Below, in pieces: positions 21,420 to 34,619 of a DNA stretch of 64,000 nt. Origin of the DNA: Cyclaneusma minus (Eukaryota > Ascomycota > Leotiomycetes > Marthamycetales > Marthamycetaceae); contig JAKZHN010000003.1 of assembly GCA_037179335.1 (NCBI GenBank), positions 1,550,001-1,614,000 on the forward strand, in the 5' to 3' direction. The notes below the pieces were generated by a model. That model saw only the letters and a list, made by a program, of their open reading frames with translations, had not been told where the DNA came from and did no database searches. The position numbers and the translations under genes were made by a program. How positions within the stretch are numbered: the stretch's first letter is position 1; each line of letters starts with the position of its first letter.

Positions 21420-21756
21420 TGTGTGTGGTGTTTGGAGGTTGGAAATTGGGATATGGGGGATGGGGGTGATGGAGATGGTGATGAATTACTGGGGAAAGGG
21501 ACAGTGTCACAGTGCTGGAAGTCAGGCGGAGCATCCGGGAATCGTCGGAGAGCAAGAGAATACCTAGTATTTTGGGGGGAAAATCTTGATGCTACGGCCT
21601 ATATCCAAAAGCATAAATAGCGCGTTTGACCCTATCTGGTAAGAAGAATCCTGCATCTGGCCAAGAACCTGTATTGCGCAGCTGAATAAATGAATCACGC
21701 TATTTCTTGACCTCGTCGCAGGCGCTTAGTCCCATACATACCAAGTCACATCTAAC
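21420..21756. other. Convergent intergenic region
   Basis: About 340 bp between the transferase stop and the stop of surface-protein gene A. No feature was recognised. Confidence 0.4.
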
Positions 21757-24157
21757 CTAGCGAAGCATTGTCAACACCGTGCCAAAGACCAAGACCACAA
21801 AGCAAAGAAAGGTTTCCCGAGTCCACAATCCCACTCGCTCTCCGGCTGCAGTAGTCGTTGCACTACTCGCAGTTATTCCTGTTGTTGACTCTGCCTGCGA
21901 AGCGGTGTTCGCGGATGAAGTCATTCGTGCACTGGAGACCGGCTGGGAAGTCTTGGTGCTGCCGAGTGTTGTGATGTAGGTCGAGGAGCCTGATGTGACG
22001 GTTGACAGGACAGGCACTGCCGTTTCCTGTCCCAAAATTGTGCTGATTCCAATGGTTTTGACGATTTTGTGGGAGCCAGAGATGATTGTGGTGAGAACTG
22101 GAATGACTGATTCCTCGGCGATGATGGTGGAGCTGCCAAGTGTCGTGATGTATGTGGAGGAGCCTGAGGTCACTGTTGAGAGTATGGGTACTGCTGTTTC
22201 CTGTACCAAGATTGTGCTGCTTCCAATGGTTTTGACGATTTTGTCTGAGCCGGAAACGTGGGTGAAGATGATTGGAACGATTTCTGCGTTGACGGTGGAG
22301 CTTCCAACCGTTTCCACAAACGTTTCTGAGCCAGAAACCACAGTTGATAGGATCGGAAGAACGGTTTCTTCAAGCGCTATGGTGGTGTGTCCAATCGTTT
22401 TGGTGATGGTATGAGACCCGGATGTGATTGTTGTGAGAAGCGGAATTACCGTCTGTTGGGGCAGAGATGATCTAAAAACTGTAGTACTGCCGACTGTTGC
22501 CACGATTGTCTCCGAATCCGACACCGTGGTAGAAAGCAGAGGTAGCATTGTCCCTGACTCTGTATTTGCAGGAGCCAAAAGTGTGGTGCTCCCGACAGTC
22601 TCGATGACTATTTCTGAACCGGAAGTGTGAGTCGAAAGAACGGGAACGATACTCTCAACCGCAAGCAAGGTGCTGCTGCCAATTGTGGATGTGACAGTCG
22701 AGGATCCAGAAGTGAAAATCGAGAGAATCGGGAGGATGGTTTCAACTCCAGGGGATGAATGGGAAACGGTAGTGCTGCCTAAAGTAGCCACACTTGTCTC
22801 AGAACCAGAAATTATGGTCGAGACAATGGGCTGTACACTGTCCACGGATGAGGCAGAAAAAGGGATAACTGTGCTTCCAAGGATGGCAACCAATGTCTTT
22901 GTTCCCGAAGTGATTGTCGACAGAATGGGTAGCGTTTGGGCATTGGATGGAGAGGGCGTATTTGTATTTGGATTCTGTGATGCCGATGCGGGAACCGTGA
23001 TGCTGCCAACCGCCGAACTGAAGGTTGGCGATGATACTTTTGTGACATCGGACTCTATTGTAGCGGAAAGAGCTATCGCAGAACTTGGTTCAACATCTAA
23101 GACGCTAGAATACGTTTGCAGACTCTTGCTTGAAGATGTCGAGGCTGATGCTGATGAGGTGCCTTGCGATTGAAAGCTCGTGCTCTCCGTACTTCCTGGA
23201 GTATCTGCAGTTGTAGATTCATCACCGGTACTGACAGGACTTGGGGACTGATAAGTTGTAGTCTGGGAACTGCTTGCTGTCGGAATTTTCGGTGACGTAG
23301 CGTCGACTGTGATTGCCGTTGTGGAAGTGGCAGTCAGCTGGGCTACAGGAACATGAAGTGTTGGCTGGCCATTTCCCGGACCAGCCATGAAATTGATACA
23401 ATTGGAAGGCCTAAGCCCGGCGTTTTCTGCATAGGTAACGACGCTATCAGGCATCTCAAAGAGATTTTGTAAGTTCTCATTGTAGCCGTCGTAGATATAT
23501 GGGAACCAAAACCCAGCAGCTGATTGAAATTTCACGCCTCCAAATGGATCACCAGAGATAGTAGTAGGACAAGCATTAGAGGGATTTGGCGACTGAGAGT
23601 TCACACCAACGGTGGTATATGAGTAGTAGGCGGTTGGACTACTGGCAACAAGGTCTGCCGGTCCAGTAAATACCGTGCTGTATGCAAGAAGCGTTAGCGA
23701 GCCTGTATCGCTATTAGTGTTGACGAACGGTTTCCAAAAAAGAGTCTTTCACTCACTGCCCGAGGTGAACTTTCCATAATCTATGCCCTGAACGCATAAT
23801 CCCGATGGTACCCCAGAAACGGTATCAAGAAGAGTAGTTGTACTGGAGTAGTTGCCGGATATTATACTCGACGTGGTTACCACAACATCTTGATAATGGA
23901 TGACTTTTGTCAAGACAGTAGCTACAGTGACCTCGATCGAGCTCGTGTGCCAGTAATGAATCCTGTATCATTCTAGAGTCAGTTAGTTGAACTCAAAGCA
24001 GCAGGCTTCTAACATACCCGACATCCAAAGCTTCGAGAAAGCAACACTGGCTTTGTATTGGCAAGTATGTCGATGTAATTGACGGTGAAAGCGATTGGAG
24101 CATTGATACTGAAGCAGACGTAGACAGAATGGTCCCGTTTCCGTCAGAAGGGGGCAT
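21757..24157 (-). CDS. Gene A: Ser/Thr-rich cell-surface repeat protein
   Basis: Proposed exons on the minus strand are 24157-24018, 23962-23757 and 23702-21757, with introns of 55 and 54 nt (gtatgt..acag, gtgagt..acag). They give about 763 aa. The splice choices reproduce the order seen in paralogue B (…YWHT-SIEVTVATVLT…LLAY…FTGP…). Residues about 370-690 hold eleven tandem units of ~29 aa with consensus [VI]-x-P-[IVL]-L-S-T-x-x-S-G-S-x-x-x-[IV]-x-T-[IV]-G-S-[ST]-T. The C-terminus is a hydrophobic tail (ETFLCFVVLVFGTVLTMLR), fitting a GPI-attachment or membrane anchor. Composition suggests heavy O-mannosylation and a wall or adhesion role. No signal peptide is visible after the ATG at 24157, so a 5' exon is probably missing from this model. 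Confidence 0.7.
21950..22960 (-). repeat. Eleven ~87-bp coding repeats with a 174-bp higher-order unit
   Basis: Units lie within gene A. Units 8-9 and 10-11 form a recent double-unit duplication: the block beginning ccaatggttttgacgatttt recurs at about 22049 and 22223, exactly 174 bp (58 codons) apart. The older units are more divergent. Confidence 0.8.
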
Positions 24158-25313
24158 CACGCCAAGCCTGCAGAGTCTGCACTGGGACTTTATGTGGTCG
24201 CGCCTCCAATTCCCTCTTGCTTGCTGTATTGCTACGCAGCAGTGAAGCTCGACTTTCTGAGTTTTGGCAGGTCGCTTTCCGAATGCTGAAATCTTATTAC
24301 AACTCGTCACTGGATTTTACCGGTCTCAAGAGATAGATGATTGTTGCCAGTGCATAGCACTTGAAACCGAGCAGAACCTCTACGTCTTGTTCGACGCAAG
24401 AACGTTTGCTGCTGTCAGGAAACGCGGTTACCTTGCACGGATCATCATTCACGTATGGAGGCGGGACCCAGCTATATGTTTCCATATTAAGGCAAACCAG
24501 GCAGAGAGAAGCAAAGAGCCTACGTGAACTGTCCTAGCAAGCACTGTGGGGTCCGAATTTTCTTGCCTGTAAGCTGCTACCATTTTTGCGCGACGGCATA
24601 AGTGAGACACTGGGCCTTCGGGGTTCTAGGAATTTCGGGCAACTCATAGACATTGATTGGTTATCCGGATGAGTGCGGGCGGACGAGATATCAGATGTAT
24701 CACAATGGCGCGGCTTTAAATAGACTTTTGCGGCTGAGTTGTCTCAATTCGCGGGCTGATTTCTGGCAAGACGGGCTGCCTTGTGGTTCGACTAATCGGA
24801 ATAAACTTGGGTATTCCTAGGTTGAGGGGAGCTCTTGCGTCCTGAGGAATTGTTCCGATTCCAGAGTCTGGTCGTCGTTGGCACCCGTAGCTTTGATTTG
24901 CGTCCAGAAGAATCTCAAACTTCCCACCAGAAGTGGCAAAGCTGTGTAACATGTTCAGCTGGCAAGTTACTTCCTTCAATCTAGGTACGAGAGCCATCCT
25001 TCACCCCACCCCTGCAAACATCGCTCTACCTAGCCACCCAGAATTTGTATCGCTCATCGTTCCGAGGCTGTGTAGTACACAAACCGTTTTCCCTAGATTC
25101 CTGCCAAAAGATTGTGGAGCATGGATACTCTGTCATGCAACAGACTGCCATTACACAGCCAGAGCGTTCAGACTACAGCCTCGTGGAAAGATCAATTCGT
25201 ACAACCGTGAAAGCCCCATTCATTCTCATAATGGGAGTTGTCAGAAACATCGATCGCTAAAGAGCACTCCTAGTCCTTGTTCCAACCCAAGTACATCCTG
25301 TATCGCACGTGAC
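24158..25313. other. Region upstream of gene A, possibly containing its 5' exon
   Basis: No firm gene. A minus-strand frame at 24297-24485 (VPPPYVNDDPCKVTAF…) could be an additional exon of gene A, but no good splice pair was found. Frames on the plus strand look incidental. Confidence 0.35.
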
Positions 25314-25650
25314 CTAACCAAGGCTTTCTACTACCACGCCAAGAAGCAAGACCGCGAAGTAAATAAGCGTCCTCTCGGTCCAAATTCCCAATCTTGCCCC
25401 TCCTGAAGTAGTCACCGCGCTACTCGCAGCCGTTCCTGTTGCTGGCTGTGTTTGTGAAAGAGGCTCCAGTGTCGTGGTGCTGCCAATTATTTCGATTAGC
25501 CTCTCCGAGCCAGAACTGACTGTCGAGAGGACTGGAATTATGGTGGAGCTCCCCGCTCCTGAGGAGAACGCAGAATCGACAGTCAGTACTGCCGTTGTAG
25601 TTGCCGTGAGCTGTGCCACTGGCACATGAAGTGTTGGTTGACCATTACCC
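25314..25650 (-). pseudogene. Gene B, C-terminal half (split by retroelement insertion)
   Basis: The minus strand encodes the downstream part of a gene A paralogue: QPTLHVPVAQLTAT, a single repeat unit (STIIPVLSTVSSGSERLIEI) and a hydrophobic C-terminal tail (IYFAVLLLGVVVES). Gene A reads GNGQPTLHVPVAQLTAT at the same place. It has one repeat against eleven in A. The coding sequence stops at the TACCC target duplication (25646-25650) of the outer LTR element; the N-terminal half resumes at 41968. Not expressible as a whole protein. Confidence 0.85.
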
Positions 25651-25801
25651 TCTTGAACTAGGTCACATGGTGGTGATTCTTGATATATTAAGGTGATGGT
25701 TCAAGTGTGGTGTAAAGCCCACACTTAAACCACTCTGCCACGCTAGCTACGCTAGCCATGCTAGCTCTAGCTAGATGCCTGATTGCTAAGGCATTCTAAC
25801 A
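25651..25801 (-). repeat. Outer element LTR (3' LTR by orientation)
   Basis: 151 bp, less mutated than its partner. It contains a run of CTAGC-type short repeats (gctagctacgctagccatgc). The flank on the gene B side is TACCC. Confidence 0.88.
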
Positions 25802-26285
25802 CTCCCACTCAATCTGAGCACCGTAAAAATAAGGCTATTTACAAATCTTGGCAGGCAAAACTCCCACTGCCGTTCAGCCCTGGCCGGTCCCGTTAAAACC
25901 TTCAAACCACTCTGTAAGTAAACGCAAGGAAAGGTTCCCAATTTTCTAGACTATTTCTTTCCTTCGCTTAACCTTCTCTCCCTTTTTGGCCAGGCAGGCG
26001 GATTTTCCCAAATAAATCAATATAAAGCGATTTAAAAAATTAGTGCCGCGCTTAAGCTTTCCGCGATGCGAATAATTTTTGATTTTGGAGACTGCATATA
26101 TATTATAAAAGCTTTTTTTAAAAAGCGAAATTATACCAATTAATAATTTTAAAAATGTGCGAATATTATTTTTACCTATATAGCTTAATTATTTATACCA
26201 GCGGTTAATTTTTTTTAAATAAAATTATAGCTAAAAAGGCACATATAATTGGCTTTGATTTAATCCAGATATTAACAATATTAAG
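25802..26285 (-). other. Outer element interior, 3' end, weakly mutated
   Basis: The first ~230 bp keeps near-normal GC content, then composition falls towards the AT-rich state. It begins with the complement of the polypurine tract. No coding domain is recognisable. Confidence 0.6.
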
Positions 26286-26290
26286 CTTGC

Positions 26291-26494
26291 TATAACGGCC
26301 CCGGACCAGGAGCGCTTAGTAGCGCTCTCGTCGGCTAGCCAGCCGAGAAAGCCCTAGTAGTCCGTGCGCCACACAACCACCAAACTTAATTCTCACAATA
26401 GCAAAAGAGCCTTTCTCTCCTTATAGCAATAGACACCTACTAACAATAATCTATATCCTAGCCTTAGCTAAAATCCCGAACCCAATTTATAACA
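26291..26494 (+). repeat. Gypsy element left (5') LTR
   Basis: 204 bp, noticeably GC-richer than its surroundings. It begins tataacggcc (probably TGTAACGGCC before RIP) and ends cccaatttataaca; the right copy keeps cctagctcgtgata at the same place, so the two together imply an end in GTGACA. Confidence 0.87.
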
Positions 26495-29400
26495 ATTTTA
26501 TTGCTATCGTTAATCCATTTATTTTTCGTTATTCATTCTATTAATATCAAGGGGGTAGAACGAAGTGATCATGTCACGGCAGCTCAAGGGCAAGGCAGGG
26601 GTTAGGGTAAAGCGACATTGTAAGCTGGAGAAGGAAGTTCTTAGCCTTGCAGAATTTTAAAGGTTTTGCAAATTAGCATAAAGCGCTAAGGGCATATGCC
26701 TGGTATATAAAAGGGCTTGGGGCGCATAGCATATAGCGTATATCCGGGGTATATATTTAAAATATTTAAAATTAATATTATAATAATATCCTTTTTTAAA
26801 TTCCTATTTATTCCAAATAACGCTAAAAATCCTTTAAATTTTTTTAATTGTAATTTATAAATTTTATAAAATTAATTGTTCTTTTTTTAAAATATTTAAT
26901 ATTATGCTTTTTTTGGGCCGTTTCTTTTTAAAAAATAGCCGTTTTTGCTATTTATATTATAATCTTTTTAGGCCTTTTTTTTAATACAATTATAATTTGG
27001 TTTAAATTTTATATTAAAGCGGTTATTTATATTAGGATAATGAGCTATATTATGCTTTTGCTATATTACAAAATTTATTTAATAAAAAGGCCTAGGGATT
27101 TTAATTTATTTGGATAATTTTAATGCTATTTTTATAAATATTTTTTAAAGCTATAAAAATTAGCTTTTAATTGCTAGCTTAATTTGTAATTTATTTATTT
27201 AATATAATATATTAGGCCTTAATTTAAATAAATATTTTAATTATAAATATTTAAAATACTATTAAATTTCCATTTTTTAATATTTTTTATATCCCATTTT
27301 TTTTAATATTTTGCCTTTAATATTTTTGCTTTTTTGCTTATCAATTCTTTTTTAATTTAAAAGTTTTTTTATTTTTATTTTGGCTTAAAAAGAAATATGA
27401 AAAATATAAAAAAAAATTATACTATTAAAAGAATCCAGAAAATAGGCTTTTTTATATATTTTAAATATTTTTTATAAATAGGCTTTTTTTTAATATAAAA
27501 TAATTGGTTTTTATATTTTTAATATTAATATAAATATATTAGCCTATTTTAAAAACGGGGATTTTGAAATAATAGGTATTGGTATTTTATTTATAGTAAT
27601 TAATTAATTATTAAACTAGTATTTTAAATTAAATAAAAATGCATTTTATTTAATTTGCAATAATATTGATTTTATAAAATTTTTATTTTTAAATTGCAAT
27701 TATATTTAAAAGGCAAGGCTAGGATAATTTTATATTTATCTGTGGATAAAATCCGTAATTGGCAAAAACTAGCATTATTTTTATAATTTTAAATATTTAA
27801 TTATTAAAATCAAATTCCGCTAATAATAGCCAATCTATTTAATTATTTTAGGCAAAAAATATAAAGCTTTTTAAATATTCTTCCAAATAAGCATTAAATT
27901 ATTTAAATTATTTATTTATTTTAAAATAAAATAAAAATAACGGTTTTAGCCCAAATTTTAGCTTTTTAAATAGTTATTTTTAAAATTAAAAAGAAATTGG
28001 GTTTTTTATCCAAAATAATATTATTAAAAATGCTATAAAAATAATAAATTTTATTAATAAAAGCTTTTATAAGCTTTTTAATTTTAAATCCTATAATAAA
28101 AATAAAATAATCTATTTTAAAAAATTAATAAATTACTATTATAATATATTAATAGCTACGGCCGTTTATAATGCATTTGCGCAATAATATAATATAATTT
28201 GTTAAAATATTTAATTAAATTTTAAAGGAAATTAATAGAAATTGCAAAAATCCAAAGGATAATAGCCTAAAACTTTTAATTTTATTATAGAATTTGTATT
28301 TTTTAATATATTTTTTAATATTTTTTAATATTTTAAGCTATTAATAATATTAATTAATATTTAATATTTTTTTTTAAAAAGATATTTAGCTATAGCTGTA
28401 AAATAATGCTTATAAATAATTTAAATTGCTAAATTAGGGGTATTAAGGGGTATTTATATTTGGTTTGTATTTCTCAATGTTTTTAATATAATTTATTTAT
28501 TTAAAATAAAAGAAAATTCAATCTTTGTTTTTTAAAAATTTAATATAAGTTTTTTAGCTAGGCTTTAAAATTTTTATTTTCTAAAGCCGCTAATACCAAT
28601 ATTATAATCTTTAATTTTCCATAGGCTATTTTAATAATTTCCTTAATTGGGTTTTTTAAATTTTGCTCTAAATTTAAGATTAGTATTAAAATAAACTGGA
28701 TTTGTTTTAAATTTATTATCAGATTTTTTAATGCTTTAAATAAAATTTTTAATTTTGATAATAAAATTTTTAATTTATATTGCAATTTTTAATTTTTAAT
28801 ATATTAAAATTAATTTCCTAAAAGCCTGCTTAATATATTTAGCTTAATTGCTTAGGATTTCAATTTATAAATAATTTTAAAATTAAAGCTAAAAGAAGTT
28901 TTCAATTAATGGATTTGTTTTTACTTTAGCTATTTAATTATTATAAAATATTTTAAATGATTATAATTTTTTTTTTAATTTGTTTTTAATAGTTTTTAAA
29001 TTTCTGATTTTTATTTTTTAGGCATTTAATAATAATTAAAAGCTTTTTATTATAAATTTTATAATTGTATTTTGCAAAGTTATAAATTTGAGAAAAATAA
29101 GCTATAAATTAAAAAATCCCGTTATTTTTATATTAAAAAAGTATTTTTTAAAAAGTATAATTTAAAATATTCCTTCTTAAAATTATTTATTTCTTATAAT
29201 TAAAAAGAGCCAGGATTAAGGCTGAAATAAATGCTTATTTAAATTTATTAAAAGTGTTTTATTAAGCCTTTTTTTTAATTAAATTATTTAATAGCTTAGC
29301 TATTTTGGAAAAATTCCGTTTAAATTTTTAACAAAAATTTATAAAATTTGTAAACTTTATAAATTTTAAATAAAAATTAAAAATTTATAAATTTTAATAA

Positions 29401-30444
29401 TAAAAATTTTATGTAAATTTATATTTATATTATTTAATATAATATAAAAATTTAAAATTTAAATTAAATAATTTTAAATTCATATTTAAAAACATTCATT
29501 TAAAAACCGGTATTTTTAAGCGGCGAATTAGTTTCCAAATGTATTTTTTTTTAAATTATTTAAAAAAAATAAAGAATTATTTAATTAAATAAATTAATAT
29601 TATTTTATAAATTTAATAAAAACCGCAAAATATTTATTATTATTTATATTCTTTTAAATTTTATTATTAATAATAAATTCTTTTTAAAAATCCTTTTTTC
29701 ATTACCAATTTAAAAAATCAAAATCTAATTCCTAGCTTTAAATAGCAATAATAATACCGAATATTATTAAATTTCTATAATTGCAAAAATTATTAATTTT
29801 GCAAATCCAATAATAAAAATAAGCAATTTAATACAAAAAAAGAAAGTCCGAAAAAGCAAACTAAATTTAATAGCAAATAAAAAAATTAAAGCAAAGGTTT
29901 TTTTTAAAGCACCTAAAAAATAATTTTTGCGCCTAAAGCAGCGCCTATATAATATATTATAATATATAAAATTTTGAAATTTATAAAATAAAAGCTTGCT
30001 AATAATAGCCCTAATATTTACCAAATTAAAATTTTTCTAAGCATTAAAATTTGTTAAATTAATTTTAAAAATAGAAAACGCATTTCTTTTAAAAAAAAGC
30101 TAAAAAAGCATAAATGTATTTTCTATATATTATTAAAAAAACTATTGCTTTTAAAAAGCTTTGAAGACTTTTTAATAAAAAGCTATTAAAATAGCAGCTA
30201 TTGTATTATTTAAAATCCCAATAATATAAACTTTTTAAAAAGGCTTTTGATATTTTATTGCTATATAGCCTTTATAACGTCAAAATTAAATCAAAAGATT
30301 TTAAATTTTAGCTAAGCTATTTTTAGCTATATTTCATATTAATAAAGCAATTGCGTATTATAAAAAAGAATTTAAAAAAAATTAATTAAATTTTTTATTA
30401 ATTTTTCTTTCTTTTATAATTTTCATTTTATTTATTAAAAGGCC

Positions 30445-30915
30445 TAAAAAAGTTTGCTTTTATATAAATTATTGCAGGCTTAATAAAATTATTTATAAAA
30501 ATAAACATTTACTGCCTTTATTTAAAAAGGTTTTATTTTAGCTTAGTAAAGCCAAATATTTTATTAAGCTTAATATTAAATAACCGTTTTATTATATCCG
30601 CCTAACTAAAGCCGATAAATAATTTATAATGTTTTAAATTTGCTATAAAATATTTTAGTACAATACTTTATTTTTTAAATTTATAAATAAATTTGCTATT
30701 TTCCAATAATATATTAATTAAATTTTATTTAATTTTTCAAATAAAACTTATATAGCACTTATTAATAATATTTTTATTTATATTAATAAAACTATTAAAT
30801 AGCATTATTAAAATATTATTGATATTTTAAACCGCTTAATTCAAACAGGCTTGCAAATAAATATTAAAAAATATAAATTTAATATTATAAAAACCAAATA
30901 CCTAAGCTATTTTTT
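30445..30915 (+). pseudogene. Gypsy reverse transcriptase remnant with many RIP stops
   Basis: In one plus-strand frame with stops ignored, the reading gives NYCRLNKIIYKNKHLLPL, LSKAKYFIKLNIK, IRLTKADK and YIALINNIFIYI, then LNRLIQTGLQINIKKYKFNI. These correspond to the DYRxLNKxTxKxxYPLP, LxxAKxFTKLDL, YLDDILIY and LxKxGLxxKxxKCxF blocks of Gypsy reverse transcriptase. Catalytic Asp codons are changed to Asn and Gln/Trp codons to stops, as G-to-A and C-to-T changes would do. A degraded RNase-H-side block follows at about 31008-31150. Confidence 0.8.
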
Positions 30916-33535
30916 TTAATAATATTGAAAAAAAATTAAAAAGAATCTAAATAATAAAAGATTGGCAATGCTTTAAAAAAAGCAAAATTAAAAAACCTTT
31001 TTTTTTAAACAAATTGTAATTTTTATCAAATTTTTATTAAAAATTATAGCAAATTGGCCAAGCTTTTAATTTAGCTTATTAAAAAAAGATATATTTAAAA
31101 ATAAATCAATATTTATTAAAAAAAAATAGCTTTTAAAGCGGCGCTAATTCTAATATTTATTTTAGCCATTTTTAACCTTAATTATAAAGATTAAATTGAA
31201 ACCAATATTTTAAACAAAATAATAGCAAGAATCTATTTTTAAAAATACCCCAATAGCTGGTATTTAATAGCTGGTATTTAATAGCTTATTTTTTAAAAGC
31301 TATAAATAAGCATTAGCTAAATTATAATATTTATAATAAAAGCATATTAGCCATTATTTATTTATTTATTTATTAATATATTTATCTATTTTTTTTAAAA
31401 AAAAATCCAAATTATTAATAATTATAAATTATCAAATTAATTTATAATTATTAAAGCTTTTAATATCCGGCAAGCCAAATAATAAGAAATTATTTTGAAA
31501 TATAATTTTTAGATTAAATATAAGCCTAGCGTAATAGATAAGGCTAATTGCTTTATAGAAAAGAATTAAAATATAGCTAATATAAAAGCTTTAAAATTAA
31601 TATACCAATATAATGTTTTTTTACCGCTAAAATGCCTTAGCCTTAAAATCATTAAACTTTTTTAGCTTAAAAATATAATATTATTAATATTTATTTTAGC
31701 CATCCAAATAAAATTAATTAAGAAGCTATTAATAGCCAATTAAAAAACAAATAATAATTTTTTAAAAAATATTATAAAAAGATAAAATCTATAATAAAAA
31801 GCACTAAAATTATTAAATTAATATAATAAAATACGCGGAATAATTTCATATTTAAAAATAACCAATTAATTATATCTGCTATAAAAAACTTTTAAATTAA
31901 AATAATTGCTAAAATTTATAATATTATTTAAATTATTTATTCTAATAAGAATAAAATTCGTTGTTAATAATTAAATTAAATATAAAATATAAATTGGTAT
32001 ATTAAAAACTATTAAATTTGCATAAAAGCAAAAATTTTAAAAATAAAGCTTTAAAGCTTTTTAATTTTTTTTTTAATTTTTTAATATTTTTAATAATTCA
32101 AAATAATAAAGTTTTACTATATACCCAAAAGCAAAAATGGCTATAATATAATTCTAATTCTAATTTATAAATTAAGCAAAAAGCTTTTTATATATTATAT
32201 TATTAAATAATTAATGTCTAAAAAGCCACAAAAAAGTTATTTTATAATTTATAAAATTTATAAACCTTTAAAAATTATTATTTTGAATTGGAAAACCTAA
32301 TTTATTTCTATTTTTTAATAAAAGTTTATAAAAATTTCTAATATAGCTATTTGCCTTTTTTAGCGTATTAGCTATAAATTAATAATTAAACCAAAATTGC
32401 CAATATTATTCTAAATTTTCAATTAACGGTTTTAATTGATTAATTTTAAAACAATTAAATAAAGCATTTTTTTTTACCAATTTTATAATTGCTGCCCTTT
32501 TTCATAAATTTACTAATATGTTTTCAATTAATATAAAAATAAGCTATAAACTCTAAATAATATTTAATTAAAATACTTGAAAATTTGGAAATTTAAATTA
32601 AGCTTTTAATAAAAAAAGCTATAGCTAAATAATTACCATATTTACCATTATTAAAAAATAGCTAAAAATGATATATAATTAATGCAATAGCTATAAAAAG
32701 CTTGGGCTAATAAATATAAAAAATTAACTTTTTTAAAAATAAACAATTATATATATTTAAATATTAAAAATTAAAAATTAGTAAAGCCTAATTATAAGCT
32801 AAATAATAAAATAATAAAATTTTAGCAAATCATTTTTAAAAAAATGCCTTTAAATTAAATTTGCTTTTGGCTATAAATATCTATTTAATTATCTATTTAA
32901 ATAAATTATATTTGGCAAATATAAATTTGCTATTTAATTAAAAACCGGATTTAAAATTGCTGGCAATAATAAATAAAGCTATTAAATAGGAAATTTATAG
33001 CATTTTAAACTTTTATATATATTATCGAATCTTATAATACAAAATTAATTGAAAACCAATTTATAATTTAAATCCCAAATAATATTTATTATTAAACTTT
33101 AAATATATTTTTGCAAAGCTTAAAAAATTCTATAATTACTATTTTAATAAACCAGAATTTTCTAAAAAGCTTGAAAAATAAAAATCATAAAATAAGGCAG
33201 CTAAATTGAATAATAAAGCCAAAAACCTATTTAAAATAAACGGCTAATTAAATTGCTAAATAGCCTATTTTTATTGCCTATTTTTATATTTCAGTATAAT
33301 ATAGCTTTTATGCCATAATATAGGCTATTTAATATGCCTACTATTATAGCGTAAAATATACCGGTTATTATAATGCAAAATAGGCTAATTTTTAAATATA
33401 GAATGAAAAAAGAATTTATAAAATTTTTAAAATTTTCTTTTATTTCTCCATTTTATATATATATTTAAAATTTAGTTTTAAATTAAATTAACCGCTTTTA
33501 AAGCTTAGAAAAAGCCTTATATAAAGGGGAAATAT

Positions 33536-33739
33536 TATAATAGCCCCGGACTAAAAGCGCTTAAAAAAGCTTTTATTGGCTAGCCAATTAAAAAAGCCCT
33601 AATAGTCCGTACGCTATACAACCACCAAATTTAATTCTTATAATAGCAAAAGAGCCTTTCTTTTTTTATAGCAATAAACACCTACTAATAATAGTTTATA
33701 TCCTAGCCTTGGCTAAAATCCCGGACCTAGCTCGTGATA
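33536..33739 (+). repeat. Gypsy element right (3') LTR
   Basis: 204 bp, same length as the left LTR. Differences are almost all transitions in the RIP direction. Confidence 0.87.
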
Positions 33740-33744
33740 TTTGC

Positions 33745-34408
33745 AAATAAAAATTAAAATAAATAATACATTATTTTTTCTTTAAATTTTGCTTTTTTCA
33801 AAATCAAAAACAACGGTATAATTAAAAATTTGAAAAATTAGCGTAAAAATTAAATTAATAAAGTTTTGCGGGCTATAAAAGATATTGGATAAAAATATAT
33901 TAAGCTTTTTGCCAGCTATTAAATATAGCAATCAATAGATTTTTTAAAATTCTAGCATAATTTCATAATTGTTAAAATTATTAATTGGATTTTTTATATA
34001 TAGTTTAATTTATTTTTTAGTAAATTTATATTTATAAATTACAATTAATAATATAGCTTTGCTAATAAAAAGCCAAATATTCCAAAAAGCTTTAAAAAAT
34101 AAATTTCTGGCATTTGCTAATACTGTTTTATTGGCATTGCTAATATTGTTCATAGCAGCAGTATTAATTTAAAGCGTAAATGTTTTACAAATTATATACG
34201 CATAAAAATATTTATTATTTGCAAAAATGCCAAAAACAAAGCTGGTAAAATTAATATTAAAGCTTTTAAAATAAATAATTTAATTTGCTAGCAAAATTGG
34301 CGCTAATATAAAGTTTTTAGCTATATTTTTATATTTTTTTAGCAAATTTGGCAATATGCTTTTCAAAGAATTTTAAATTAATATTTCAGTAATTTAATTT
34401 ATTATTAT
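33745..34408. other. Outer element interior between nested insertions
   Basis: About 660 bp of AT-rich sequence between the Gypsy element and the next nested element, ending in the left ATTAT target duplicate. No open frame or domain recognised. Confidence 0.6.
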
Positions 34409-34619
34409 TGGTTTATTAAAGATAAACGGGTGAGATAATGCATATGCGATTTGGAATCGTTAGTATGCTTTATTAATTGTGTTTAAGAAAGAAAGGCTGG
34501 CTTATCGCCGTTCTTTTTAAAGCTATTTTCAAGTGTTGGCGCTAGCGGCAATTATATAGGCATGGGCTACCTTGGCTGCCATTTTAATGCCTAAGGCTTT
34601 TATTGCAGCTAATTAAATA
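34409..34619. repeat. Second nested element, left LTR
   Basis: 211 bp. Core landmarks shared with the right copy are ggctggcttatcgc, ttggcgctagcggca and atgcctaaggct. Confidence 0.87.

Larger units (their letters stand above)
26291..33739 (+). mobile_element. Nested Gypsy-type LTR retrotransposon, RIP-degraded
   Basis: 7449 bp, inserted in the outer element. LTRs of 204 bp (26291-26494 and 33536-33739) are flanked by cttgc (26286-26290) and tttgc (33740-33744), a 5-bp target duplication with one C-to-T change. A purine-rich tract (aaaggggaaat) lies just before the right LTR, and a degraded reverse transcriptase reads on the plus strand, so the element is in plus orientation. All frames are broken by stops; it is not mobile. 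Confidence 0.88.

Noticed and set aside
21995..23173. Plus-strand frames antisense to gene A
   Set aside because: Open only because the repeat DNA lacks stops in that phase; the minus-strand protein has the splice-consistent paralogue.
28558..30024. AT-rich frames of 60-85 codons at 28558-28785 and 29767-30024
   Set aside because: Composed almost wholly of Ile, Leu, Lys, Phe and Asn codons as expected from AT content; they sit inside the Gypsy element and match no domain.
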